Source of the DNA: Yamadazyma tenuis | Taxonomy: Eukaryota > Ascomycota > Pichiomycetes > Serinales > Debaryomycetaceae | Direction of reading: 5' to 3' | Length of the DNA stretch: 64,000 bases | NCBI RefSeq assembly: GCF_029203305.1 | Contig: NC_089461.1 | Coordinates: 744,001-808,000 of the forward strand | Part shown: piece after piece, positions 54,431 through 62,672 of the stretch | How the letters are laid out: each line of letters starts with the position of its first letter | How positions within the stretch are numbered: the first letter of the stretch is position 1 | Position numbers and translations under genes: made by a program | Notes under the pieces: generated by a model | The model's input: the letters and a program-made list of their open reading frames with translations, nothing else | What the model was told of the DNA's origin: nothing | The model's database searches: none

Positions 54431-56131
54431 ATGAAAGTTTTCAGCAAATTAAGAATAAAGACCGTGCCTAAAGGTCCGCATGCCTGGTACAACAGAGATC
54501 TTTTACCAACTCCTACCGACGAAAGAACTTGGGGTATTTACCACTTTTTGTTTTTCTATTTTACTACCTCGTTGACGCCTTCTTCTTATACGTTGGGTTC
54601 CACGTTGGTCAGTAATGGTTTACTCTGGTGGCATGGATTGATATGTGCTGTCATTGGAAGTTTTTTTCTTTCCATCGTACTCGTGTTTAATTCTAGAGCC
54701 CCTTCAGTGTATCACTTGGGGTTCCCTACCATTGTCAGAGCGGCTGCTGGGATGTACGGCTCGTACTTTTTCATCTTTGTCAGAATATCGGTGGCTACGA
54801 TTTACTTTGCAGTGCAAACATATTTCGCGGGCCTGTTGATGGACGTGCTTATGAGATGCATTTTTGGGTATAAATGGGTGAACATCGAGAACAAGTTGTC
54901 TTCGGACTCAGGGATCACTTCTCGGGGGTTGCTTTCATTTTTCCTCATATGGTTTTTCCAGTTGCCACTTATGTTTATGCATCCAAGACACCAAAGACAT
55001 CTTTATTCGGTTAAAATGATCACTACTACCACCTCGTTATTCGCTGTATTTGGCTACTGTGTCAGAAAGGCTGGTGGTACTCTTGGTACTCCAGAATCAT
55101 TGGCAACGGACAGGGTATATGGTTCTGACTTGGTGTGGGGAGTCATTTCGGGTATTAATTCCATTATGGGAGCGTTATGTCCAATTTTGATCAATACTGG
55201 TGATGTGGTCAGATACGCCAAAAGACCCAGTGACGCTGCTTGGATCCAGTCCTTTGCTGTGTTGTGCTCTAAAGTCTTGATCACTTTCCTCGGGTGTGGT
55301 ACTACTTCTGCTGCCAAGGTGTTTTTGGGAGAAACCTATTGGAACCCATGGGATCTTTATAATGGCTTATTGGACCACAACTGGTCGGCTGGCATGAGAA
55401 CTGGTATTTTCTTTGCGTCCCTTGGTATGATTATAGCTTTGGTAATCGTCAACGTCGGTACCAACTGTTTGCCTGTTGGTGCTGATGCCACGGGTATGTT
55501 CCCCAAATATGTGAATATCACCAGAGGTCAATTCTTGTGCTGGTTGGTGTGTCCACTCTTGTTCCCATGGAAGATACTGAGTAGTGGAGCGAGTTTTTTG
55601 GCGTTCTTGGGAAGTTATTCGGTGATGTTATGTCCTATTGCTGCTACTATGATCTACGACTACTTTATCATCAGAAGAGGAAACTACCATATTCCTTCTT
55701 TCTACAACCCTGACGGAACTGGGGTTTTCTGGTATAATAAGCTTGGTGTGAACTGGAGAGCAATGGCTGCGTGGGTTATTGGATGTGGTTTTACTATTTC
55801 TGGGGTGGCTAACTCAGTGACCCCAGGGTCCATTGGTATTGCTGCTGTCAGAATCTACCAACTTGGGTTCTTGTTGTCTTTTATCGTGGCTTTTGTAGCT
55901 TACGGTACTCTCTGTTTTGCTTTCCCCGTCAAGAACATCTTACCTGATGATAAGGACATCAAATCGATAGGTTTTGAAGAGTTGGCCCAAAGTGATGGAT
56001 TTCTTCCAGGAGAGTCATTGGACAGTATTATAGAGCCAACCGTGGAGATCATTGATAGTGAGACTATCCCAGAATCCAATTCGATTGGAAATGAAAAAGG
56101 TAATTTTGTAACTTCCTCTAAAGAGCTTTAG
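54431..56131 (+). CDS. NCS1-family nucleobase/ureide permease 2
   Basis: 566 residues, about 12 hydrophobic segments, Fur-type NCS1 symporter. Signatures: LLPTPTDERTWGIYHFLFFY, SVYHLGFPTIVRAAAGMYGS, IYFAVQTYFAG, LINTGDVVRYAKRPSDA, VGTNCLPVGADATGMFPKYV, NITRGQFLCW and IYDYFIIRRGNYHIPSFY. Shares RCIFGYKW and related blocks with NCS1-1, so the pair are paralogues. In the substrate region NCS1-1 has NQPDIARYAK and this protein NTGDVVRYAK, hinting at different substrates. C-terminal tail about 50 residues, acidic. Confidence 0.9.
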   Translation: MKVFSKLRIKTVPKGPHAWYNRDLLPTPTDERTWGIYHFLFFYFTTSLTPSSYTLGSTLVSNGLLWWHGLICAVIGSFFLSIVLVFNSRAPSVYHLGFPTIVRAAAGMYGSYFFIFVRISVATIYFAVQTYFAGLLMDVLMRCIFGYKWVNIENKLSSDSGITSRGLLSFFLIWFFQLPLMFMHPRHQRHLYSVKMITTTTSLFAVFGYCVRKAGGTLGTPESLATDRVYGSDLVWGVISGINSIMGALCPILINTGDVVRYAKRPSDAAWIQSFAVLCSKVLITFLGCGTTSAAKVFLGETYWNPWDLYNGLLDHNWSAGMRTGIFFASLGMIIALVIVNVGTNCLPVGADATGMFPKYVNITRGQFLCWLVCPLLFPWKILSSGASFLAFLGSYSVMLCPIAATMIYDYFIIRRGNYHIPSFYNPDGTGVFWYNKLGVNWRAMAAWVIGCGFTISGVANSVTPGSIGIAAVRIYQLGFLLSFIVAFVAYGTLCFAFPVKNILPDDKDIKSIGFEELAQSDGFLPGESLDSIIEPTVEIIDSETIPESNSIGNEKGNFVTSSKEL

Positions 56132-56186
56132 AGGTATAATTGTGATTTAAATAGTAATATAAGGGTGAAATAAATTGACTAAACAG

Positions 56187-58235
56187 CTAAAGATCAATCC
56201 CGAGACCGGAATGATTGTTGTTCAAGTTTCCTAGTCGCCTGAAGATCGTGTCGACGTCAGAGAAATCGAATAGCACATCGAAGTTTTCTTCTTGAATGTA
56301 CTCCAGGTTGGCCAAAGTGTTAAACGTCTTCATATTGTCAATAAAGTGTCTTTTATTGGCCTCTTTGATAAACTGGTCCTGTCCAAACATGTCAGAGGAG
56401 TCAGTCAAACTCAGTAGTCCCCCTATTGGTCTTTCGTAATCGGATGTCAACAGTCCTTGCTGTAAGCTCCTTGCATGACTAACTTGCTCGAACAACTTTT
56501 CAAACGCGTCTCGGTACTGTGAGCAACTCGGACATCTTTCAGCCAATAGCACCAACGTCGAAGAGCAGCTCCGGAGACCTTCACTTACATCAAAGTCCCA
56601 TATTACTTTCCTGGAAAACAACCCATATATGATCGTTACTCCACTCAAAAATATGGTCTGAAGAGATACAATTGAAAGCCTGTGCCGAGAGCTACGGCTA
56701 TCGTGGATTCTTCTGTTCAACTTGCAGATATTGATGGAACTCTTGATACACTCAATGAAAAGCGGGTCGTTCGCCTCAAGCCTATTCATGAACGGAACAA
56801 TCAAGGACCTGATTTGTTTGTTATACAAATAAAGGCAGTAGTCACACTCACGCTTGGTCAAATATGAAGGTAGGCTATCAAGCCAATGCTTCATCTTCCC
56901 TTGGATCTCCGCTATTATCTGTCTGGGGATATCTTCAAATGGAATATCCACTCTATAGATTTTGTTGTGAATCTTGCTGTCGATCTGTCGGAGCTTGAAG
57001 TAGATTATGGCCACAGAAATAGAGGTTCTTGTGTTAGTTGCCCCTTCGTCTTCTTCAACAGGAAAGTTTTCTAAGTTCAAATGGGGATATGTCTGGTAGA
57101 ACTTGTTCTTGATAGACATATCATCGGTTACCGACTCATCAATATCTATGGGCAAGTCAATATCGATATCCCTGTCATTTATAGAAAATGGTCTTCCGAA
57201 AAAGTTGCTGATAACTTTCTCTAGAGCGTAAACTGACCAAAAGGTCCGACATTGGATCAAGTACGCAAATGGGTTACTCACAAAGAACTCTAGGTTCCTT
57301 CTGTGGAGTCCAAACTCAATACACAACCTCAAAGCTGTCCCCACCAAATACCATATTGTCAGTCCGTTAGGAAATCTCAACTTGTATATCACCAATAGAA
57401 GGATGGCATGGACATTAGATATGGTTTCAGCCTGAAGCACCGACTTCAAATCCTTGCTCAAAGCATGTTTATATAGACTGAAATGAGCCACTGTGTTTTG
57501 ATCGGGCGAGTTGGCATCCTGCTTCAAATACGCCCCAATGGCATACACCATCAATAAAATAAATCTATCCATCACCAGACCAGATTTAGGCTTTAATATA
57601 AGACGATATGCATTGTTGTGAAGGGACTCCACATATGTCCTGCTCAAAAACGGAAATCGGGTATGTATTATGGTGAGGTAGTTTTCCATATAATATGAGG
57701 TCAACTTCTCGTCTTTTATGATATCCTCTATCTTCGGTAGATTGATTTGGGCTCCCATATTGGAACCAGAATCTGCATCTGGATAATCCGCAACTGCTTC
57801 ATCCTCTAGGAGGTAGCCTTCAATCATATGAGCGACGCTGAAGCCAGAACCTCCCACATAAACAGACGTTTTGTCATCATTTTTTAAGGGTATAAACGCA
57901 GCACATTCAATAATGCTCTTTTTTAACCCGCTTCCTGGTGAACTGCTATCTATACTTGACGACTTATCTAATCCGGGGCTTGAAATGTCTTTTTTCAAGG
58001 CAGACTCTTCCAAATCCTTGATTTTGGACTCTAAAAAGTCTACTCTTTGTTGCAACATCTTTACGTAATTTGGCTTCATTTGTTCATTGAAGACACAGGC
58101 TTCATTAACCTTGGTACAGCTAGTGCAAGACGCCCCACTAATAAAGTCTCCGTCACACTTAGTTTTTCTGGCCTTGCACCGCTGGCATGCCAAAGATACC
58201 ACGCCTTTCCTTCTGTTTTTCACTGCCTTATCCAT
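56187..58235 (-). CDS. Zn2Cys6 transcription factor 2
   Basis: 682 residues from the ATG at 58235; an earlier in-frame ATG (58295) would add 20 hydrophobic residues before the zinc cluster and is less likely. Zinc cluster: CQRCKARKTKCDG, then nine residues to C-x2-C-x6-C, a spacing seen in many fungal activators. A short coiled coil follows (MLQQRVDFLESKIKDLEE), then a Ser-rich linker and a fungal_trans-type domain (LTIIHTRFPFLSRTYVESL, LTIWYLVGTALRLCIEFGLH with RRN, CRTFWSVYALEKVISNFFGR). It flanks the cluster next to NCS1-2 and is a second candidate for binding the CGG-N7-CCG sites. Confidence 0.85.
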   Translation of the reverse strand: MDKAVKNRRKGVVSLACQRCKARKTKCDGDFISGASCTSCTKVNEACVFNEQMKPNYVKMLQQRVDFLESKIKDLEESALKKDISSPGLDKSSSIDSSSPGSGLKKSIIECAAFIPLKNDDKTSVYVGGSGFSVAHMIEGYLLEDEAVADYPDADSGSNMGAQINLPKIEDIIKDEKLTSYYMENYLTIIHTRFPFLSRTYVESLHNNAYRLILKPKSGLVMDRFILLMVYAIGAYLKQDANSPDQNTVAHFSLYKHALSKDLKSVLQAETISNVHAILLLVIYKLRFPNGLTIWYLVGTALRLCIEFGLHRRNLEFFVSNPFAYLIQCRTFWSVYALEKVISNFFGRPFSINDRDIDIDLPIDIDESVTDDMSIKNKFYQTYPHLNLENFPVEEDEGATNTRTSISVAIIYFKLRQIDSKIHNKIYRVDIPFEDIPRQIIAEIQGKMKHWLDSLPSYLTKRECDYCLYLYNKQIRSLIVPFMNRLEANDPLFIECIKSSINICKLNRRIHDSRSSRHRLSIVSLQTIFLSGVTIIYGLFSRKVIWDFDVSEGLRSCSSTLVLLAERCPSCSQYRDAFEKLFEQVSHARSLQQGLLTSDYERPIGGLLSLTDSSDMFGQDQFIKEANKRHFIDNMKTFNTLANLEYIQEENFDVLFDFSDVDTIFRRLGNLNNNHSGLGIDL

Positions 58236-58308
58236 TATCGCTTGAGAAGAAAAAGATACGAGTTTCGCGATAACGAAGGTACATGAAAAGTACATTTATC
58301 ATTATCCA

Positions 58309-60726
58309 TTACTCGAACATATTGCTACAAAAAATACTGCTAGAACCCAAGCTTCGGTTGATGCAGTTCTCCAAGAGACGCGAATGCTCACGTACTATCT
58401 CCGACGAGTCACTCAAGTACTCTGTTTTGAAAATGCGAAACAATCCTACCATATTCCCTCTTCCAGAAACTGAATCCAACACTCCTGCAAAAAGTTCTAC
58501 GTCTTCATATATGTTTTCTGTGGTGAAGGGCTTGCCTGCAAGCATGGTTAACTCGGCTTTCACTCGCTGAAGGTGAGCGTGGCCATCTTCTTTGCTGGGT
58601 ATATGGTCTGGGTTTTCCGAGTTCCACCTGAAGTCATGAGATTCGGGCCCACAGCTATGGAAATTGTAGCACCAGAGAATGGAAAGCATATGACTTATCA
58701 TTTGTTTTCTGTAAAAACATCTGTCCTCTTTGGGGTCGTAGTTGTGTGGTTCTTGGTTTTCTCCGGCGAATAACAAGTTACAGAAATACGAATAGATAAG
58801 CACAACCGCCCTCTTACCTTGGATGCTATTCGTCCAGTCCACTATCCGAGACGTGACTAGTTCGACTTCCTTCTCATTGAACTCGACATTCATTCTTCCT
58901 GGTGCTCCAGCGTACACCATGAAGTCATAGTGTTTCATTTGAGTGTAGCTTTCATATAGCTCTCGTAACGGAATCGAGTATGTTTCGGACCAAATCCTGG
59001 GGCTAACATTCTTCTGGGCTGACAAAGAACAGTTTAAGTCCCAAAACTTGAAGGCTTCATCAATATTACTCTGCCAGAGCTGTTTGACGGACTTTAGCTC
59101 TGAAATGGAAAACTCGAATTCTCGGTCCTTGACTTCAAACGACAATGCAATAAGACCGGAAAGAATGATTCTTTTGCCAAAACCTCGAGTCTTGACGGGC
59201 TTCTTGTGTAAGATACTTTTTATGGCTGCCAACAACGTCAATGGCTTCTGCAAGCAATTTTCTGAGTATCTCCCGGTTCTCCAAAAATGCTCATTACAAG
59301 GTAAAGTGGGTTTAACGTCGTGTAAGTCGATGACCATATCATGTCCAAACACCACTGCATGTAAGGTTTCCAAGTAAAAGGTGGCCAAAGCACACCTCTT
59401 CATGGACTCATCTTCAATCCATTTGTCCCAGTGTTCCTGGCTTGAATATGGTGGGATGGTGGCATCTTTTTGGTAGTTTTCTCCAGAGTTTACAGAAGGC
59501 TTCACCCATGGGTTACCCCCAAACATAGGGCTTCTTTTCAACATCTGAATGGATAAGCCCCTGTGTAAGTTAGCTCTCTCATGTAAATCTCTAGATGAGC
59601 AGCAGATTTCATTTGTCTGCAATAGCACCAACGATTGGACCACCCAAAGTTTTGGAGGAGGTTTAAATTCCTTAGACTTGTAGATGGCCCACCGAAGAGG
59701 AACTGCTATGCTTTCAGAGAAAAATCGGCCCTTTCGTGAAGAATCTGACTTCAAGGTGCTGGAAAGATACGCACCAATGGTAATCATCGACAAGATCAAT
59801 ATGGGGTGGCTTTTTCTGGTGGAAAAAGACGGTTTGTTCAATATAGGAAACTGCGGGTGGTAGTATTTCCAGTATATCTCCAAATAGTATTGTAGAGATT
59901 CGCCCTTGAAGTCTTCCTGAAATTTTATCGATGGCAAAGCATCTTCCAACCCCTCCATTATAGACTGGTCTATCACAGTCTGTTCGTTGCTAAAGGGAAA
60001 ATGTGGGATTTCGGGCTCGTTCGCCTCTTTTGGCCGGTTACAAAGATTATCAACCGCAAGCTTCTGTTGTCCACCAACTATTGAATGAGATCCAAACGGA
60101 TACTCAAATTCTTCAAGCTCAGGAAAATTCTCCAAGCTTTCGTTGGGGGAAATGGTGACAGTAACAGAAGAGGAGTCTGAATTATTTTCGATACCTCCAA
60201 ATAGCCATCTTATTAGCTCGTCCGAAGACACAAGCTCATTAATAGAAAGGTTTGCAGGGTCGATATTTTGGTTCATATCTTCTTGGGAGTCAACGGGTGT
60301 AAATGGCAGCAATGTAGGGGTTTCTATTTGGGTATAACTCGAATTGTTCAATAATGGTGAAATAGAGTTTGTTTCTTCAGGCTCCATCTTAGGAAGCTTA
60401 GACTCATCCATAAACACAAACCTAATAGGCTTGCTACTTGGTTTTGAGATCTTTTCCGTCTTCTCCAGTTTGTGCTCATGCTGTTCACGATAATGCTTTT
60501 TGTATACATCGTTTCTGACAAATGTTTTTCCACAATTGGGCCACTCACATCTATGCCTAGATCCCGACTCGTGATTGAGACGGTGCCGAGCAAGATGGTC
60601 GGCCCTAGTGAACGACTTTTTGCAGTTTACAATGTCACACACGTAACGCGTCATGTCCTGGGTGTTCGCTAGACTTCTGTGTCCAACCTTAGACATTTTT
60701 TGAGCGTAGTCAGTGAAGCCAGTCAT
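58309..60726 (-). CDS. C2H2 zinc-finger transcription factor with fungal_trans domain
   Basis: 805 residues from the ATG at 60726 (MTGFTDYAQKMSK). The frame has another ATG at 60870, but that would leave only 20 bp to the divergent reductase start and would cover its TATA box. Two C2H2 fingers near the N-terminus: YVCDIVNCKKSFTRADHLAR ending RHRLNH, and HRCEWPNCGKTFVRNDVYKK ending HYREQH; a Lys-rich stretch follows. The long middle and C-terminal part resembles the fungal-specific transcription factor domain (YLEIYWKYYHPQFPILNKPS, ATFYLETLHAVVFGHDMVI). This C2H2 plus fungal_trans layout is known in Adr1-like and Rsv/Klf-like regulators. Target genes unknown. Confidence 0.84.
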   Translation of the reverse strand: MTGFTDYAQKMSKVGHRSLANTQDMTRYVCDIVNCKKSFTRADHLARHRLNHESGSRHRCEWPNCGKTFVRNDVYKKHYREQHEHKLEKTEKISKPSSKPIRFVFMDESKLPKMEPEETNSISPLLNNSSYTQIETPTLLPFTPVDSQEDMNQNIDPANLSINELVSSDELIRWLFGGIENNSDSSSVTVTISPNESLENFPELEEFEYPFGSHSIVGGQQKLAVDNLCNRPKEANEPEIPHFPFSNEQTVIDQSIMEGLEDALPSIKFQEDFKGESLQYYLEIYWKYYHPQFPILNKPSFSTRKSHPILILSMITIGAYLSSTLKSDSSRKGRFFSESIAVPLRWAIYKSKEFKPPPKLWVVQSLVLLQTNEICCSSRDLHERANLHRGLSIQMLKRSPMFGGNPWVKPSVNSGENYQKDATIPPYSSQEHWDKWIEDESMKRCALATFYLETLHAVVFGHDMVIDLHDVKPTLPCNEHFWRTGRYSENCLQKPLTLLAAIKSILHKKPVKTRGFGKRIILSGLIALSFEVKDREFEFSISELKSVKQLWQSNIDEAFKFWDLNCSLSAQKNVSPRIWSETYSIPLRELYESYTQMKHYDFMVYAGAPGRMNVEFNEKEVELVTSRIVDWTNSIQGKRAVVLIYSYFCNLLFAGENQEPHNYDPKEDRCFYRKQMISHMLSILWCYNFHSCGPESHDFRWNSENPDHIPSKEDGHAHLQRVKAELTMLAGKPFTTENIYEDVELFAGVLDSVSGRGNMVGLFRIFKTEYLSDSSEIVREHSRLLENCINRSLGSSSIFCSNMFE

Positions 60727-60839
60727 GGCAAGTCCGCTCAAAATCGCACTCTGATTTTTGCGGGGGATTTTGGTGGTGTGGCATGTGGGGGATTCTTGCC
60801 TGTTTGGGAATGCATCAAGTGGGTGGGGGTCGCGGTCGA

Positions 60840-60846
60840 TATAAAG
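60840..60846 (+). promoter_or_regulatory. TATA element of the Gre2-like gene
   Basis: TATAAAG at 60840-60846, about 45 bp upstream of the ATG at 60891. Its position supports that ATG as the true start and argues against the upstream start of the divergent zinc-finger gene. Confidence 0.6.
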
Positions 60847-60890
60847 TGTTTGCAGCATCCACTTTTGCATACGTCAAACAAGTTTTTATC

Positions 60891-61978
60891 ATGGTGGTAT
60901 CAGATTATAGGTATGTGGTGTGATGAAACGTGGATTTATGGAGTGCAATTGTACTGACAGGTTATATAGAAAAGTTTTAGTCACGGGTGGGACCGGTTTT
61001 ATTGGAGCTCATATTGTCGATAATCTTCTTTCATTAGGAATAAGAGTGAGACTTGCTTCACGGTCGCTTAAGAAGGCCCAACAATTCATCGATGCTCGTC
61101 CTGAAACCAGAGACTTGATTGAGGCGTTTGAAATTAAGGATTTCACCAGTTTAAAAGGAAATGAGAACCCTTTTCTCGACGCAGTTGAGGGGGTTGACGG
61201 AATTATTCATGCTGCAAGTCCCTTGGACTACTCGGTTGCCAACGTAGAGGAAGACTTGATAAAACCCGCCATTAACGGAGTCAAGGTGGTTTTTGAGGCG
61301 GCGTTGACAGAACCAAATATCAAGAGAGTAGTCTTGACATCTTCATTTGCATCTGTCATGGATGTTTCCAAAGGTCCTGGGCCTGGGTTCACCTACACTG
61401 GAGATGACTGGAACCCACTCACCTATGAGGAATCCATTAAGGCCGACCCAGTGATTGCTTATAGAGGGTCTAAGAAATTTGCTGAACTTGAAGCTTGGAA
61501 CTTCATTAAAGAGAGACACCCTTCTTTTGATTTGGTGACTTTCTGTCCTCCTATGACATTTGGACCCATTGTGCACCCAGTTGATGTGGTGGAAGATTTG
61601 AACTTGTCAAATGCCACTCTTTGGGACATTTACAAGGGGGTATCACCTTTGCCCGTTTCAAGAGTCCCAGTTTGGGTTGATGTCAGGGACTTAGCTCTTG
61701 CCCACGTCAAAGCATTGGTTGTGGAGAAGGCCAGTAACAAGAGGTATGTTCCTAGTTCACCCGAGAAGTTCTCGTACAATTTGGCTGCAAAGCTCATGAA
61801 AGATAATGGTTTAGGTAGTAACATCACTATAGAGCTTCCAACTGAAGGGCTAGTTCCCGAAGGGTATGATTTAGATTACGCTACTGTTGAGAGGGACTTG
61901 GGAATCAAATTTCATTCTTTTGAAGATTGTATTTTGGACTCAATGAAGCAGTTCCAGTCTTTACCATCAAAGAAGTAA
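60891..61978 (+). CDS. Gre2-like NADPH-dependent reductase, with a 5' intron
   Basis: Two exons: 60891-60910 and 60970-61978, giving 342 residues, the same length as S. cerevisiae Gre2. Exon 1 codes for MVVSDY plus two bases of an Arg codon; the spliced start reads MVVSDYRKVLVTGGTGFIGA. Extended SDR: Rossmann motif TGGTGFIG, RLASRS after the second strand, DGIIHAASPLD, VVLTSSFASV, and the catalytic YRGSK (Tyr-x3-Lys), followed by FCPPMTFGP. Such enzymes reduce methylglyoxal, isovaleraldehyde or other carbonyls. Without the intron the frame would start at 60920 with unrelated residues, so the spliced model is preferred. Confidence 0.88.
60911..60969 (+). other. Spliceosomal intron after a 20-nt first exon
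   Basis: GTATGT donor at 60911, TACTGAC branch site at 60952-60958 and ATAG acceptor ending at 60969; 59 nt. Splicing restores an Arg codon across the junction (AG + A) and creates a normal SDR N-terminus. Confidence 0.85.
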
Positions 61979-62672
61979 ATATATATCACCTGTTTTTAAT
62001 TGCATTTTTCTCTACAAATTTCGCCCATTAAAAGTTAACAAAAATCTTCTTTTGGATGTCACCAAGAGAAAGGCGGTCACTCGAATTTTTTGATGTGACC
62101 AAGCTCTTTTTCTCTAGTGCTCCGTACGCCCATCCCCAACTTTCATCGACCCACTTGACTTACTCTACCGAAACTTCCAATTTGAGAATGGTCCCCCATA
62201 TGGTTTTAGGAAAAGTCTGGGGAAAGGATCGGAGGATGTTTCCCTTTAGGGCGGGTCTCCCCCATTTCCGTTTCCGTTTGACGCACCCCACACTTTGGGG
62301 CAGGAAGATAAGATCTTTTTGTGCAGCCAAGTGCTCCTATACCTCTCTTAAATGAAAACTTAGTAATACAATTCCAAAGCGGGTGCAACTTTCATTATTG
62401 ACCTAAACATAAACAAAGGACACGTAGGTAGCAAGTCAGCTTTTAACTACATACAAATTCTGAATGATTACTACTCTTGCAACACCACTGCTGAAAAAAT
62501 TCAATCATACCAACACTAACTATACCCACAAAATACACTGTCTTAATTCTTGTAGCCCCTATTACAACCGAACTTTATTCAAACCTAGTTAGTAAATGTA
62601 AATGTCGTGTCGCGACATCCTATTTTAAGAGGTGAAGGTTCTGGAGATCAATTGTATTCATTGCACAAATAA
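61979..62672 (+). other. 0.69-kb convergent spacer with C/G-rich blocks
   Basis: Between two gene 3' ends. It holds GC-richer, promoter-like blocks about 62200-62310 (runs of GGGG/CCCC, a short CCCCA...TGGGG inverted repeat near 62287-62301). An ORF at 62056-62355 has an ATG but no recognisable family. No tRNA-like structure was noticed. Confidence 0.45.

Noticed and set aside
62056..62355. 99-residue ORF with an ATG in the convergent spacer
   Set aside because: No recognisable family and a random-looking composition; listed only as a spacer that may hide a transcript.
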